Shown here piece by piece: positions 10,155-20,993 of a DNA stretch of 64,000 nucleotides. Location of the stretch: contig OY294044.1 of assembly GCA_958510825.1 (NCBI GenBank), forward strand, positions 79,282,895 through 79,346,894, given 5' to 3'. Source of the stretch: Brachypterus glaber (taxonomy: Eukaryota > Arthropoda > Insecta > Coleoptera > Kateretidae). The notes beneath the pieces were generated by a model. The model searched no databases. It saw only the letters and a list, made by a program, of their open reading frames with translations, and was not told the origin of the DNA. The position numbers were made by a program, and so were the translations under genes. The stretch's first letter is position 1. Each line of letters opens with the position of its first letter.

Positions 10155-11055
10155 ATGGAATCACCGGAGTAATAAGGACAACACCCCAAGCTGCTCTAGA
10201 GGACCTACTGGGACTGCCGTCACTCTCCATCTGGATCCAGAAGTCCAAAGCTCTGGGGCAGGACTCTTCGTGGAGGATCTGGACTTGCAAAAGAGTTTTC
10301 CACTTGGCCGCTTTTCCACTGTCTTCTAAGCTGAGGTCTATGCCATACAGGAAGCGGCAAATTGCAGGGAAATAAGGCAGCACCGGGGGCACGATATATA
10401 CATCTGCTCGGACAGTCAAGCCGCTCTAAAGGCATTGTGCAAACCCAGCACTAGGTCACTCCTAGTCAGGGAGTGTGCAGAAGCCTTGGAAGAGTTAGCA
10501 AGGACCAAAAACGTTCAACTGGTATGGTTACCGGGTCATAGTGGAATTCCCGGAAACGAGAAGGCAGATGAACTTGCAAGACTCGGATCAGGGATGGCCT
10601 GCACGGGGCCGGAACCTATATTGGGTGTTACAAGGAAGCAGGTAAAGACCGCTCTCGATGAGTGGGCTTATACCAAGCTAAAGCAGCAATGGAGGGCGGT
10701 CGACGGTTGCCGGCAAGCTAGGGACTTCCTGGCTGGCCCAAACAAATCAAAGACCGACTGGTTGCTGGAAAAAGGAAGAACTGCACTCAGACAACTTGTA
10801 GGGATCCTCACGGGCCACTGCAGGCTAAGGAAGCACCTGGCAACAATGCGGATTCTAGAGAGTCCGCTATGCCCAGAGTGCGGAGAGGATGAAATATCCT
10901 CTCATTACTTAGCGGAGTGTGTCAGATACGACAGGATCAGGTTGCAAGTCTTTGAAACTCAAAGACTTAACCAAGAGGAACTAAGAGATCTCCCCTGGGC
11001 CAATATCCTGACCTTTATTGAAAGGACGGGCAGGTTCAAGGAGGACTCAAATTAG
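10155..11055 (+). pseudogene. non-LTR retrotransposon RNase H and zinc-knuckle domain, broken
   Basis: The C-terminal part of a LINE ORF2 with RNase H, of the type in I/R1/Loa/Jockey-like elements. Frame 1 carries GAGLFVED, then an in-frame TAA at 10327 where related proteins have a glutamine before AEVYA, then CSDSQAAL and, from the TTG at 10435, 206 open residues. In that last segment WLPGHSGIPGNEKADELA lies at 31-48 (the last RNase H acidic residue is D45), with a knuckle C146-C149-H157-C162. The first 100 bp read in another frame, and the expected linker between the two is missing, so there is also a deletion or frameshift. It is inactive. Confidence 0.85.
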
Positions 11056-11148
11056 TAAATGGCTGGGATTGCCTGGGGTGACAAAAAGGGCCAGAAATGG
11101 CCTAGTTGTCCGGCTTTGGCCAACCCAAAAATTTACTACTACTACTAC
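10155..11148 (+). mobile_element. 5'-truncated LINE 3' end with 11-bp TSD
   Basis: About 994 bp flanked by TTAGCAATGCA on both sides (10144-10154 and 11149-11159) and ending in a (TAC)n tail. This is the classic outcome of target-primed reverse transcription. It starts within the RT-to-RNase H connection (a frame reading TGVIRTTPQAALEDLLGLP) and includes RNase H and a C-terminal zinc knuckle. The local G+C is clearly higher than its surroundings. Confidence 0.9.
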
Positions 11149-11158
11149 TTAGCAATGC

Positions 11159-11159
<1 letters not shown>

Positions 11160-11192
<33 letters not shown>
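11160..11192. repeat. (AG)n microsatellite
   Basis: Uninterrupted AG dinucleotides passing into AGCG units, immediately after the LINE target duplication. Confidence 0.9.
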
Positions 11193-11459
11193 AATTGTTC
11201 ATTAAAATAATTAAATGGAAAGTTCTACAAAAAATAATTTACTGAAATATGGTTTCTATTTTCAGTCTAAATGCAAATTAGTAATCTAAGAACTCCTTTT
11301 ATGTAAAATCAAAGTATACATCGAAAAAAAAGTGAAAATGAAGGCTAATTGCACTTAGCCCACGCATTAATTAAGCCACAATCGTCTCTGGCAGACAGTA
11401 TAATTAATTAAAAATAAAATTATTTTAAACTTTAAGCGACTTTCTCCAGATTTTTGTTC
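11193..11459. other. unassigned
   Basis: A+T-rich, nothing supported. Confidence 0.3.
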
Positions 11460-13403
11460 TCGCGACTCTGTATAAGGGCATCTTGGAAAAAATGTGTTTT
11501 TTTACTACTAGCTTTGGAACATACCATTATTTATCATGTGTTCAGACTGAAATCAATTTTCTTCACCTATAGCAATAATAATTTTTTCTCTCCTAGAAGG
11601 AGTAAATTTTATAAACAATTGATTTCTGTCACTTTAAATGTTTCAGTTCTTTGTGCAATTTTTAGTAGTTAAACCCAAGAAAATAGCTTTAAATAACTTT
11701 CTATTTAAACTAATACAATCAATAATTAGCTAAATATTAAGAAAATAAAAAAAAATTAAAAAAAACAGTTCAAAGTATTTATTTGAGCAAATGTCATTGA
11801 TCAAGGCTGCTTGATTTTTATGATAATTTCGAGAAATATAATTTTTGTTAATACAGGGTTCCCACCAATCCTGGAAAACCTGGAAAACGCATGGAATTTA
11901 GATCCCCACCTGGAATACCTCGAATTTAACATTTTTTCTTAAAAAAAGCTGCTGACCTGGAATTTTGTAATAGCACCTGGAATTTAACATACAAAAATAT
12001 AATTTGTTCAAGAAAAATTAAATACACTTGGCACAAAAATTAAAGGATATAAAATATTAGCCTTCAAAATAAACTTTTTTAAAATGATTTTTGCTTGTTA
12101 GCTTTTTAAAAATTTTCGTTTGGACTTTTGGAATTTTGTTAATACATTTTACAAAATAATATGATCCATTAAACTGGAAAATGTGAAGCATAAAACTTCT
12201 AAAGATTTTCGGCTGCGGCGTTAAACATAATAAGTTGTATTTTAATAGGTTTACCCAACCCATCTAAAGTCTCTTATAAAACAATTTGCTTATCCGGAAA
12301 AACTGTAAACTCTTAAAATTTTCGCCTGCGGCGTTAAACTTGGTTAGCAATTATTTGATAATAATATTTTAATTAATAGATTTTTTTTTAATTATTTACA
12401 TGTCAAATTTTGAGGTGTTTGAGAAATGCAAAAAGATTTCTAAAAATTTTCGCCTGCGGCGCTAAGCATAATAACTTATGTTTTGAGATTTTTCACTTAC
12501 TTATGTGAAGTTTGATAAAAATAATTTCGAATTCAAAATTGGTTGTCCTGAAAACTGTAAAAAATTTCGCCTAACTTTATTACCAATAATGTGATATTAC
12601 AATTTTAATTAATATATATATTATAAAAATATTTGCATTTCAAATTCTGAGGTGTCTGGAAAAATGTGAAAAATTCCTTCTCCTGAAAAACTGTGAACTG
12701 TAAAAAAAAATTGCCAGCGTCACTAATTTCCTGATTTCATCTGTCAATTTGAAGATTTTTTTTTAATAAATTGTTTTTCAAATTTTGACGTAAAAGTGCG
12801 TGACCTAGAAAATTCTTATTAAAATTGATTGCAGAGCTAAACTTGCTTACCAATATTGCAAAAATGTCTGGCTACACCCATGTTTGTGACTTGACAAAAA
12901 CTATTGATACTGTTAGAAAGCGAAATAGGCTTGCCACGGAACGAAACATCCTGTGGCCGTTTCTGAAGATGATTTTTTTTGTTAATTATCCATATTTTTG
13001 TCATTAAAAAATGTTAGTTATTGAAAAAAGAAAAAAAAAATCTGAAAAAAAAATTCACAAAAAAAAATAAATTTTGAAAAACATATTCCCAAAAAACAAT
13101 TTTTATTGAGAATTTTTTTTTTCGGATTTTTTTTTCTTTAATAATAATATATACTAAATATATTTTACTATACCTGGAATTTTAGTAATTTTTACCTGGA
13201 AAATCTGGAAAATACCTGGAATTTAAATGTCAAATTTTGGTGGGAACCCTGTAATAATGTATTTTATTATTTAAATAAAATCAGTTAAATAGTGCTAGTA
13301 GTGAAAAAACTAATATATAAACCACGGTAGAGAAGACTATTATAGCCTCGCACTCTTAAATCCCTTGTTGCTACGCAGCTCGGGATTTAATACGCTCGGC
13401 TAT
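11460..13403 (+). repeat. dispersed repeat shared with 58.0-58.5 kb, interrupted
   Basis: Sequence at 11460-11852 and 13253-13345 matches, in reverse, the continuous stretch 58020-58470: the AGCTTTGGAACATACCATTA side, CAATCAATAATTAGC, GTCATTGATCAAGG, and then CTAATATATAAACC and AGCCTCGCA. The interruption is the element at 11854-13251. The right margin (13341-13403) is a hairpin with TTAAATCCC/GGGATTTAA arms and a GC-rich loop. Confidence 0.7.
11854..13251 (+). mobile_element. 1.4-kb CAGGG-ended non-autonomous element (hAT-like)
   Basis: Ends are inverted repeats, CAGGGTTCCCACCAA and its complement, with TAATA present on both sides. The interior repeats the words 'CCTGGAA' near both ends. 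Between 12190 and 12850 it holds a degenerate tandem module of about 120 bp centred on TTTTCGCCTGCGGCGTTAAAC (near 12200, 12320 and 12445, decaying after 12560). A 60-codon frame at 12825-13007 inside it resembles nothing I know. The CAGGG terminus suggests hAT, but the flanking duplication is not a clean 8 bp. Confidence 0.7.
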
Positions 13404-13420
13404 AAAAAATGTTTTTATTG

Positions 13421-14784
13421 TTTATATTGTTTAAAAACTATTGTAAAATAATAATTCTCAGTAGGTTTGTTGCAAATTTCTAATAAATTGCAAATTTTTG
13501 TAAATAATTACAATAATGTTTGTTTCATGAAAATACCAAATAATCGTATTTTTTACATTAGGAAACGTTCAACTATTACGTAACGCGAATTTTGGTCATT
13601 TTTGACCCCCAAAAAATTACAAGAAATTGACATTTTTCAACTTCGTTTTAGGTAATTCTGTTGTTCACCTATGGTAAAATGCCACATGAACACGCGTGCA
13701 ATTTTGTAATATGTATTTAAAATCAGTGATAAAAGAATAGTACATTGTTTTACTAAGAAGAAAAGTGAAGCTTTTTTTACTAGACTGTAGAATTTACGGA
13801 CGACGCGAAGTGGAGTCCGGAAACTACAGACGAGTAAAAAAAGCACTTTGAAACATACTATTTTTTCTTCAAGCATCCTATATATTTTTTTTAAGTAATA
13901 ATTTTTGAATTTAATTTATTCAGTATGTTTTTTTTTATTAAAATGGGCCAATAAAACCCTTTCGAAATAAACTTAAACCTTCCTTAGTTCATTTTAATTT
14001 TTTTTCGTATGCTAAATCATACACTTTTCGCGATTTCGATGGTAACGATGTAGCATTTGCAATTTCGGAGAGATTTGTAGGTGTATAAACCATATATTCT
14101 TCAATCATTTTTAATCAATTTCACACAAGGTTTTTGTTTACATAATAAACAAACAAGTTTGAAGCATGGCTGTCATCAAAGTCAAAGAGTGCTGCCGCCA
14201 GTGGTGGTTTTGCTATTTTTTTTTACGGCGTACAACAATGAACTCATTTTTTTACTGTAAAAAAATAGATCACTTCTAACTAGTGTGTTCAGTTATGAAA
14301 TATGAACATTTTAGTACGCTTGAAGAAAAAACATATTTTTATATATTTATTTACAAAATTTGTAAAAAATTTCAAGTTGAAAATTCCAACAGTTGCAAAA
14401 AAAAACATATTTTTGTAATAATTTTACAAAATTTTGCAGGGGTAACCCAAACTCCATGATTTTTGTTTTAACATAATCAACGACTAAAAAAAACACAGTT
14501 TTACCTTTGTGACTAAAACCAATTGACAATATCCCAATAAACATTTTAGATTTTATAAGGTCACCACGTCACAACTCTTTTTGGGTTTTAGTGACCCTTA
14601 TGAAATCTAAAATATTTATAGGGAAATTTTGACATAATTTCTTCTGTGAAATTCACATAACATGTTCTGTAATTACTCAGAATTTAATAAATTTACATAA
14701 CTTGACGTTGGCTAATTTACCATTAAATTGACAGTTTAAATACCATTTGTTGTGCCCTCATTCTAAATTTTAGAAATATAAAAT
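13421..14784. other. unassigned A+T-rich interval
   Basis: Contains a GGAACGTTCAACTATTACG-family fragment at 13561-13610. Otherwise no gene or repeat is supported. Confidence 0.35.
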
Positions 14785-15012
14785 TATGATGATATCCGCG
14801 CCGATTCAGGCAGGGCTTGGGTCACGGATTTTGCTGATTATTTTTTTATGTGTAGCCCACCGATATTAGAGAAAAACCTTCAAAAAGTCTAAACGAAAAT
14901 TTTTAGGATCAACTACTAATTACGAGTAATTAAGATTAAAAAAATAAAAAATAGCACTTTTTTGTTATTTCTTTGCTAGAACCAATAATATGGCCAAAAA
15001 ACGGAATTTTAC

Positions 15013-15309
15013 CCTTTTATTTATTTATTTATTTATTAGTTTTTAGTCATTCTGGGACCTTACATACAAAGGTGTTTTATACCTTATTAGACTGATTACA
15101 AATTACAAATAATTTTGAAGTGCTTCAATTCCACGTACCATTCCAATTCTATTCTTAAAAAAATAGTTTTCCCATCGTTCCATGTTTTATACCTCGCTTC
15201 CTGCACTTTTTTCACCAGGTGTGATAAAAATCCAAATATAAATCGTTAATTTACCATAAATTTAGTAAAAATTAAAAAAATCCAAAATTGTTTGACTTTG
15301 ACAGTAAAT
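15013..15309 (-). mobile_element. probable retroelement tail insertion with (TTTA)n
   Basis: The left outer arm matches the right outer arm up to AACGGAATTTTACC at 15012, then diverges at a (TTTA)n run (15013-15037). It resumes arm homology at about 15310. The run would be a (TAAA)n 3' tail of a minus-strand SINE or LINE fragment. The body shows no domain I recognise. Confidence 0.45.
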
Positions 15310-16225
15310 AGTATAGTATAGAACTTTATTTGCAGTAGGCGTGGAAAAATTCTCATTTAAAGTTAAAACTACTGTCTGCATGTCATATTTTATGCCCCTT
15401 TCATGATAATAGATTTGTAAGATATACAATATTATTGTATAACAATATATTATATTGTGATGATATCCGCGCCGATCCCATTAGGGCTGACAGCATGGGT
15501 CACGGATTTGTCTGATTATTTTTTTATGTGTAGTCCACCGATGTCTAAGAAAAACCTTAGACAAAAAGTCCAAGGTATTTTATTCAATTTTTTTTTTAAG
15601 TTTGTCAAAAATTTGACATTAGCGTGTCAAAAACTCAAAAACTATTTTACCTAGAGAATTGCAGTTTCCAACAATAAAAAAATCTTATTTTTTTTAATCC
15701 CTTTAATTTAGTAGTGTTAGTTTTTTAAGATGGCTTCAAAAAAAGTGGCCTCAAATTTTTTTGCAGCCATCTTGAACAAATCAAAAAATATCGAAACTAA
15801 GTTAATGCAATTTAATAGAAAAAATATGATTTTTTTATTGGTGGAAACCGCAGTTCTGTAGGTTAAATAGTTTTTGAGTTATTGCACGCCAATGTCAAAT
15901 TTTTGACAAAAAATGTTAAGAAAAATTAAAAAAATCATATTTTCGAAACGGGACGTTTTTGAATAAAATCCCGTAGAGGTTTTTCTTAGACATTGGTGGA
16001 CTACACTTAAAAAAGTAAGCAGTCAAATTCGTGACCCATGCCGTTAGCCCTACTGGGATCGGCGCGGATATCATCACAATATAATATATTGTTATACAAT
16101 ATTATTGTATGTCTTAAAAATCTAGTATTATGAAAGGGGCATAAAATATAACATGCAGACAATGGTTTTAACCGGTAAACGATTATTTTTCCACGCCTAC
16201 TGCGAATAAAGTTCGAAAAAGTTGG
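15310..16225. repeat. ~0.9-kb palindrome
   Basis: The two arms of about 450 bp can be followed base by base, for example CATGTCATATTTTATGCCCC (left) with its inverse near 16150, and TTGTATAACAATATATTATA with its inverse near 16085. They diverge by scattered substitutions, so the palindrome is not newly formed. Confidence 0.75.
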
Positions 16226-16705
16226 TGAAATTCCGTTTTTTGGCCATATTATTCGTTCTACCAAAGAAATAACATTAAAGTGCTATTTTTTGATTTTTTT
16301 AATCAAAAGTACACATAATTAGTAGTTGATCAAAAAATTAAAAAATGGAGTTTTTGAGATAAATGGCCTCAAAATTTTTCCCCGCCTTCTTGAAAAAACC
16401 AAAAACAGTCAAAACTAATTTGATAAAATAGAATAGAATAGAAAAAAATATATGATTTTTTTAATGGCGAAACCCGCAGTTCTCTAGGTAAAATAATTTT
16501 TGAGTTATTGCACGTCAAGGTCGCATTTTCGAGAAATTTGAAAATTTTGAAAAAAATAAAAAAATATATTTTCGAAACGGGGCGTTTTTGAAAAAAATCT
16601 CGTAGAGGTTTTTCTCTAACATTGGTGGACTACACATAAAAAAATAATCTGCCAGATCCGCTACCCAAACCCTTAGACCTGCCTGAATCGGCGCGGATAT
16701 CATCT

Positions 16706-17091
16706 TATCTTAAAATACATGTACAAAACTATGGTCATATATTTTTGTATTATAAATTACATAATGTATTATACATTTGCTACAATGCTACTTTTATAGA
16801 AATAACTTTCTAATATAGGTACATGCAGAATTTCTATATAAATCATAAAAAATGTATAAAGTAATTTGTTGTTAATTTGCTACCAACATTATTACAATAA
16901 TTGAGGTTATGATTAACTTTAGCATGCTTGCGTAACAAAACCAATCAATTTTATGATTGAAAATTGCATTTTTCTTTTACAGGAAAGTAAGTATAATAGT
17001 AAATGTCACATTCCTAACCCATAGGTTATTTACTTTTTAATACCACCGATTATATTATATCATATTATGATAAATAAACACCAAATTAATC
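16706..17091. other. unassigned
   Basis: No feature supported. Confidence 0.3.
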
Positions 17092-18260
17092 ATCATTAGT
17101 CCAGTCAAATAACGAAAAATGTCTATGTTAAATTGCAATAAATGTACACGGGCTGATATTTTAAATAGTAGTGAATGGTAGCAGAACACTCCTGGGTATC
17201 TATTCTCGGGCTCGAGAGAACGTGAACAATTTTCGTAGGAAGGGAACTGATCATATCATATAAAAGTTCCCCAAAGTAAAAAAATGCTATTCTTGAACAT
17301 TAGTGAGCGTGATGGGATCTCTGCAGCCGGCTGCAGCGTTGCCAAGTATTTTAGCGGATTTTAACCAATCAGATTATGCGAAACGAGTTTGCGTGCGCAG
17401 GCTGTAATTATTTTCATTATTTGTAAACAAGTTTCTGTGGTTTGAATAATTTTTATAATTAATATCTAAAAATTAATGTGTAAGAAATGAGAATAAAAAC
17501 AAAAAAAGATCTGCGCCCACCAGCAGCCAACAAAAAAAAATACTTTAAAATTTTATTCAGGACAACCCTCTTGTCAATAGTGGGCTGTTTAGCCCTGAAT
17601 TCACTATATTTTTGCAGATCTCCCAAAAGGGCAACAGCCCCCACAATTTCCAAATCGTCCATCGTTATATTATTATTATTATAATATAACAAAACGGTAT
17701 TCAAATTAACAACACAAAACCAAAGCAAAAATAGGGTTATGTTCGAATGCGCGCGACTAACTTAAATGTCAAAATTTCCGTGAACGACCGCTTCTCACGA
17801 TCCCGAGTAGTAGAAGTAAAGTTCCTCAAGTTTCGTGCGAAGTGAAGTTCAAGAATAAGTAGTTTTGCCTCGAGTTTTGCGTTTCGAGAGAAAGAATATG
17901 CAACCCACACTACCTTTCTCCCGGGAATGCGTTCTCTCGAGCCCGAGAATACATACCCTGGGGAGCTATTCTTGAAACCCGGGGAGTAGAACGACTGATA
18001 GAACAACGCTTAGAATATGAAGCATCGTGTTGAAACCAATAGAGTACGATCACAGCCTCATACTCGTTCTATCAGTTGTTCTACTCCCCGGTTTTCAGGA
18101 ATAGGTCCCCTGTTAGTTTCTCACTGGGTGAGGGCTATCTTAGTTTTAGGGGTGGGTGCGGTTATCTCGCTAAATATGCATCTTACGATAAAAATGCATA
18201 TAACCAATTTTGTACAGGAGAAATTTTCCAACGTAATATTTTCACGAAACAACATAAAAT
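17092..18260 (+). repeat. half-copy of the AGTCCAGTCAAAT foldback family, interrupted
   Basis: 17092-17194 and 18109-18260 match the left arm of the palindrome at 58961-60014 (AGTCCAGTCAAAT, TTAAATTGCAATAAATGTACA, AACACTCCTG, then TGTTAGTTTCTCAC, GCATATAACCAATTTTGT). Only one arm is present, and it is split by the insertion described next. Confidence 0.7.
17195..18108. mobile_element. 914-bp insertion with CCTG duplication and internal inverted repeats
   Basis: CCTG flanks both sides (17191-17194 and 18109-18112), and the uninterrupted family copy at 59100 reads ACTCCTGG here. Inside are two inverted repeats: 17201-17222 with 17932-17953 (22 bp around CTCGGGCTCGAGAG), and 17967-18006 with 18068-18106 (around CCCGGGGAGTAGAAC). 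A minus-strand frame at 17459-17669 starting MDDLEIVGAVALLGDLQ could be a relic of a transposase N-terminus, but I cannot assign it. Confidence 0.55.
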
Positions 18261-18401
18261 AAATCAAGTCCTGTGCATATCTACGATAGCAGGCTGATGC
18301 TGGAGTAAATCCGCCAAAGCGGCCACATCCGTCCCTTACAAAGACCACGCTGCGACCGAAAAAAAAAGATAATGGCTGATATCAGGGTGAAACCAAAAAA
18401 T
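18261..18401. other. unassigned short interval
   Basis: No feature supported. Confidence 0.3.
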
Positions 18402-18629
18402 TGACAAGCGCCTAATTATAGCTACCCGCTCCGAGATTGTTTTGGTTTTTTGTTGTTTGGTGTTTTTTTTAATGGGGGGGGGGGGGTTACGTTAATGTTA
18501 GTTAATGTTGGTTTTGTGCCTGTTTTTGTTTTGTAAAAAATTGGGTTTGTTTTAGAATAATACACTGAAAAACGGTTAGCCCTCTACTACTCATGCGCAG
18601 CTAGGTGCGGGTAGCTATAACTAGGCGCT
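18402..18629. mobile_element. inverted-repeat element with G-run centre
   Basis: Ends GCGCCTAATTATAGCTACCCGC and its complement (21 of 22 matching) bracket 184 bp that includes about a dozen consecutive G near 18474 and GTTAATGTTAGTTAATGTTG. Confidence 0.6.
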
Positions 18630-19301
18630 TCTAAAATTTGAATGCGCAGAAGGTCATTACGCAATCCTTTACACTAAATCATTGGGTTCATGCAGAGAAT
18701 TTTTTTTTCGGCCATTTATAATTAATTTACACTAACATTGATTTTATTATTAATTATTTATTTAACCATTAACGTCCATTGAGTGCTTTGCTATTTACCG
18801 TGGCTAATAAAAATTAATTGTTTGTAATGCAAATCAGGTTCATCTTTTATGCGCAATATTGTAAGCTGTCTATGAAAATGAACCTATCATTTTTCTCCCG
18901 ATGTCGGTTTCAAACATTTATATCCATCATTAGGTCTAAATGAGCTTAAATTACCTGCCCACATATCATTTTACATAGAGACGAAACTTTCAATCACGAA
19001 TATCGCCATTTTACGATTTTTTTGTTTTCTGCGGTAAATGTGAATTTACGTCGTTTTTAACTCACAACAATACAAAATTTCACATATGTGGGCTGACTAT
19101 CTTTTCGTTTATCTTTATCAAAAACACAATATGGGTATTGTTTATAAGGAATATAATGTATTTATGGTATAGTTAAGTACGTAATACTTTTTTATAATTG
19201 AAGCTGCAATATCTATTAAAAATAATTAATTATTTATAAGTTTTTAGAAGGGCTCATTCCATAAATGGCCTCGTTTTGTGTGCTATATAATAAGTATTTT
19301 T
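18630..19301. other. unassigned
   Basis: No gene or repeat supported. Confidence 0.3.
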
Positions 19302-19478
19302 AAATTCACCACTATTCGAACTGACGCTTCATAACGTCATTACAAAATAATACCGCACTTTTTACCGTGGTAATTTTCTGTTTTGGATGATCCCTAATAG
19401 CAAATTGGATAGAGTATAATATAATATGAAAAACACGACGTTATTTTCGTAATATTTTGTTCGAATAGTGGTGAATTT
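19302..19478. repeat. 177-bp inverted-repeat element
   Basis: Perfect 20-bp ends AAATTCACCACTATTCGAAC and complement (19302-19321 and 19459-19478). Further partial pairing lies inward (CATAACGTCATTAC with GACGTTATTTTCGTAAT). Confidence 0.6.
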
Positions 19479-19919
19479 ACCTCTATTTACTATTTCCGAA
19501 GTTAATAGTCTAAAAACTATTCTAGTTCTAAAAAATTCCCAAAACAATAATTAATAACTAGTAATTATAAAAGTAACTCCAGCGTTTTTTTATTTATTCT
19601 TAACATTCATAGATTACATCGTCATTTAGTTATTACATATAACTGAATGTTAAGTAAAACGTGGTTCAACCCTCCCGGACTCCCCCTATCTCTAAATACC
19701 GAAAGTCCAAAAAATGTCACTTTCACATGTCCGCCATCTTGTTTTTTGGTTTTTTTGATTTTAATTTGTACCCTTACATACTATATTTCGAGTTTCTACG
19801 ACCACCCGTTCGAAAAATATAACATACATGCATAGTCCATTTTTTTAATATTCAGCCGTGCATCATTTTACGTATTATTTTTTTTTCTTGACGAAACCAA
19901 AAAATCGACAAAAAGCCAC
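19479..19919. other. unassigned
   Basis: No gene or repeat supported. Confidence 0.3.
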
Positions 19920-20203
19920 CACTTTTTAAAAAACGGCATACCTTAAGCTACAATTTGGTGCAAAAAAATCTAAAAAATCCTGTAGAACTTCGGGGAACTT
20001 TTAAACGAAAGTATGTCGCTCTAGCTTAAACGATACCCGAGTTATTAATTAAAAACCTTATTTATATTACAATTTTAAAGGGCCCTAGATCCCTTAGGGC
20101 TCATTTCCGGACCAACCTTTATAGGAACTTTTTTTATATTTTTGGATCTAGAATCACCTCTTAAATTTTGGCATGCCAGTTATTGATCACCCTGTATATT
20201 ATT
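19920..20203 (+). mobile_element. partial CAGGGTGATCA-family element (right end)
   Basis: Matches the right end of the complete element at 31868-32575 (GGGCTCATTTCCGGACCAACC, TAGAATCACCTCTTAAATTTT, GATCACCCTG) and ends at the same TA. The left end is absent. Confidence 0.65.
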
Positions 20204-20575
20204 AAAAGTCTACAAGAAAAAGAAGGGGAGGTACAACTACTGCGTAAGAGAATATACAATTTACAAAATGAAAATTTAAATGAAATTTTTAAAATACTTT
20301 TTAAGTCTGAATAAGTCTCAGTCATAAAGTAATCAATATATTTTTTTCATATTTATGCTAAACATAATAGGCATATTATGCCGATTTTTTGTGGAGCAGC
20401 GGTTCCTAACCAAGTTAGTATGTATTTCTTGCTTTTTTTTAACTAAGGAATTAAACAGAGAAAGAGATACATACAGGTTAACCGGCGTTACCGCAAAAAA
20501 TTGACTACAGTTTAACTATCCATAATTATAAAGACATAGTTTTTAAGTCTGTTTTAAGTCGAATGGAGCTTTTAA

Positions 20576-20940
20576 ACTAGAATTATGAAACAAAAGATGT
20601 CTACCCTATCTCTATCTCATTTTTGCTACACTTTCCAGCCAAAGAAATAAATTGGATTGGCCGGAAAGTGTAGCACTGAGCGGCACGAACGAACATAGCT
20701 AATGTAAATCTGTAGAATAAGATAATTCTACTAAAATTTAGATGGCGCCAGTAATTTCTTTAATAAAACTAATATAGTTACACTTTTCGCCCGGCCAAGT
20801 AAATATTATATTTGTTCAACAAAGAACAAATACAGAATTTGTTTGGTTGGGTGTAAGTGGGAGTGTATGTATGTCTTCTGTCCTTTTTGGGTAGAACTTT
20901 TGTCCCTGTCTAATCTAACGGGAGAAATCGGCATTAAAGC
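20576..20940 (+). repeat. two-block repeat shared with 60238-61000
   Basis: Starts TAGAATTATGAAACAAAAGA, then CTACCCTATCTCTATCTCAT, and ends with TTTTTGGGTAGAACTTTTGT, CCTGTCTAATCTAA. Both blocks recur in the same order at 60 kb with about twice the distance between them, so the middles differ. Class unknown. Confidence 0.55.
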
Positions 20941-20993
20941 CAAAAGTGCACTGTCTAGATTTCTGCCAGCAAAATAGTTGTTCCGTATTTATT

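Larger units (their letters stand above)
14785..16705. mobile_element. nested foldback element with GATGATATCCGCGCCGAT ends
   Basis: Four related terminal blocks occur: forward at 14785 and 15457, reversed ending at 16075 and 16705. Each reads GATGATATCCGCGCCGAT, then a CACGGAT-like segment, and each includes GTGGACTACAC or its complement. The outer pair brackets 1.9 kb. The inner pair belongs to a continuous palindrome (15310-16225) centred near 15765. No coding capacity. Confidence 0.7.

Noticed and set aside
10144..10435. Minus-strand frames of 71-91 codons across the LINE end
   Set aside because: Antisense to the RNase H region, whose plus-strand reading matches the known domain.
12825..13007. 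Transposase remnant in the CAGGG element
   Set aside because: A 60-codon frame with some normal-looking residues (THVCDLTKTIDTVRKR) but no match to any hAT motif I can name.
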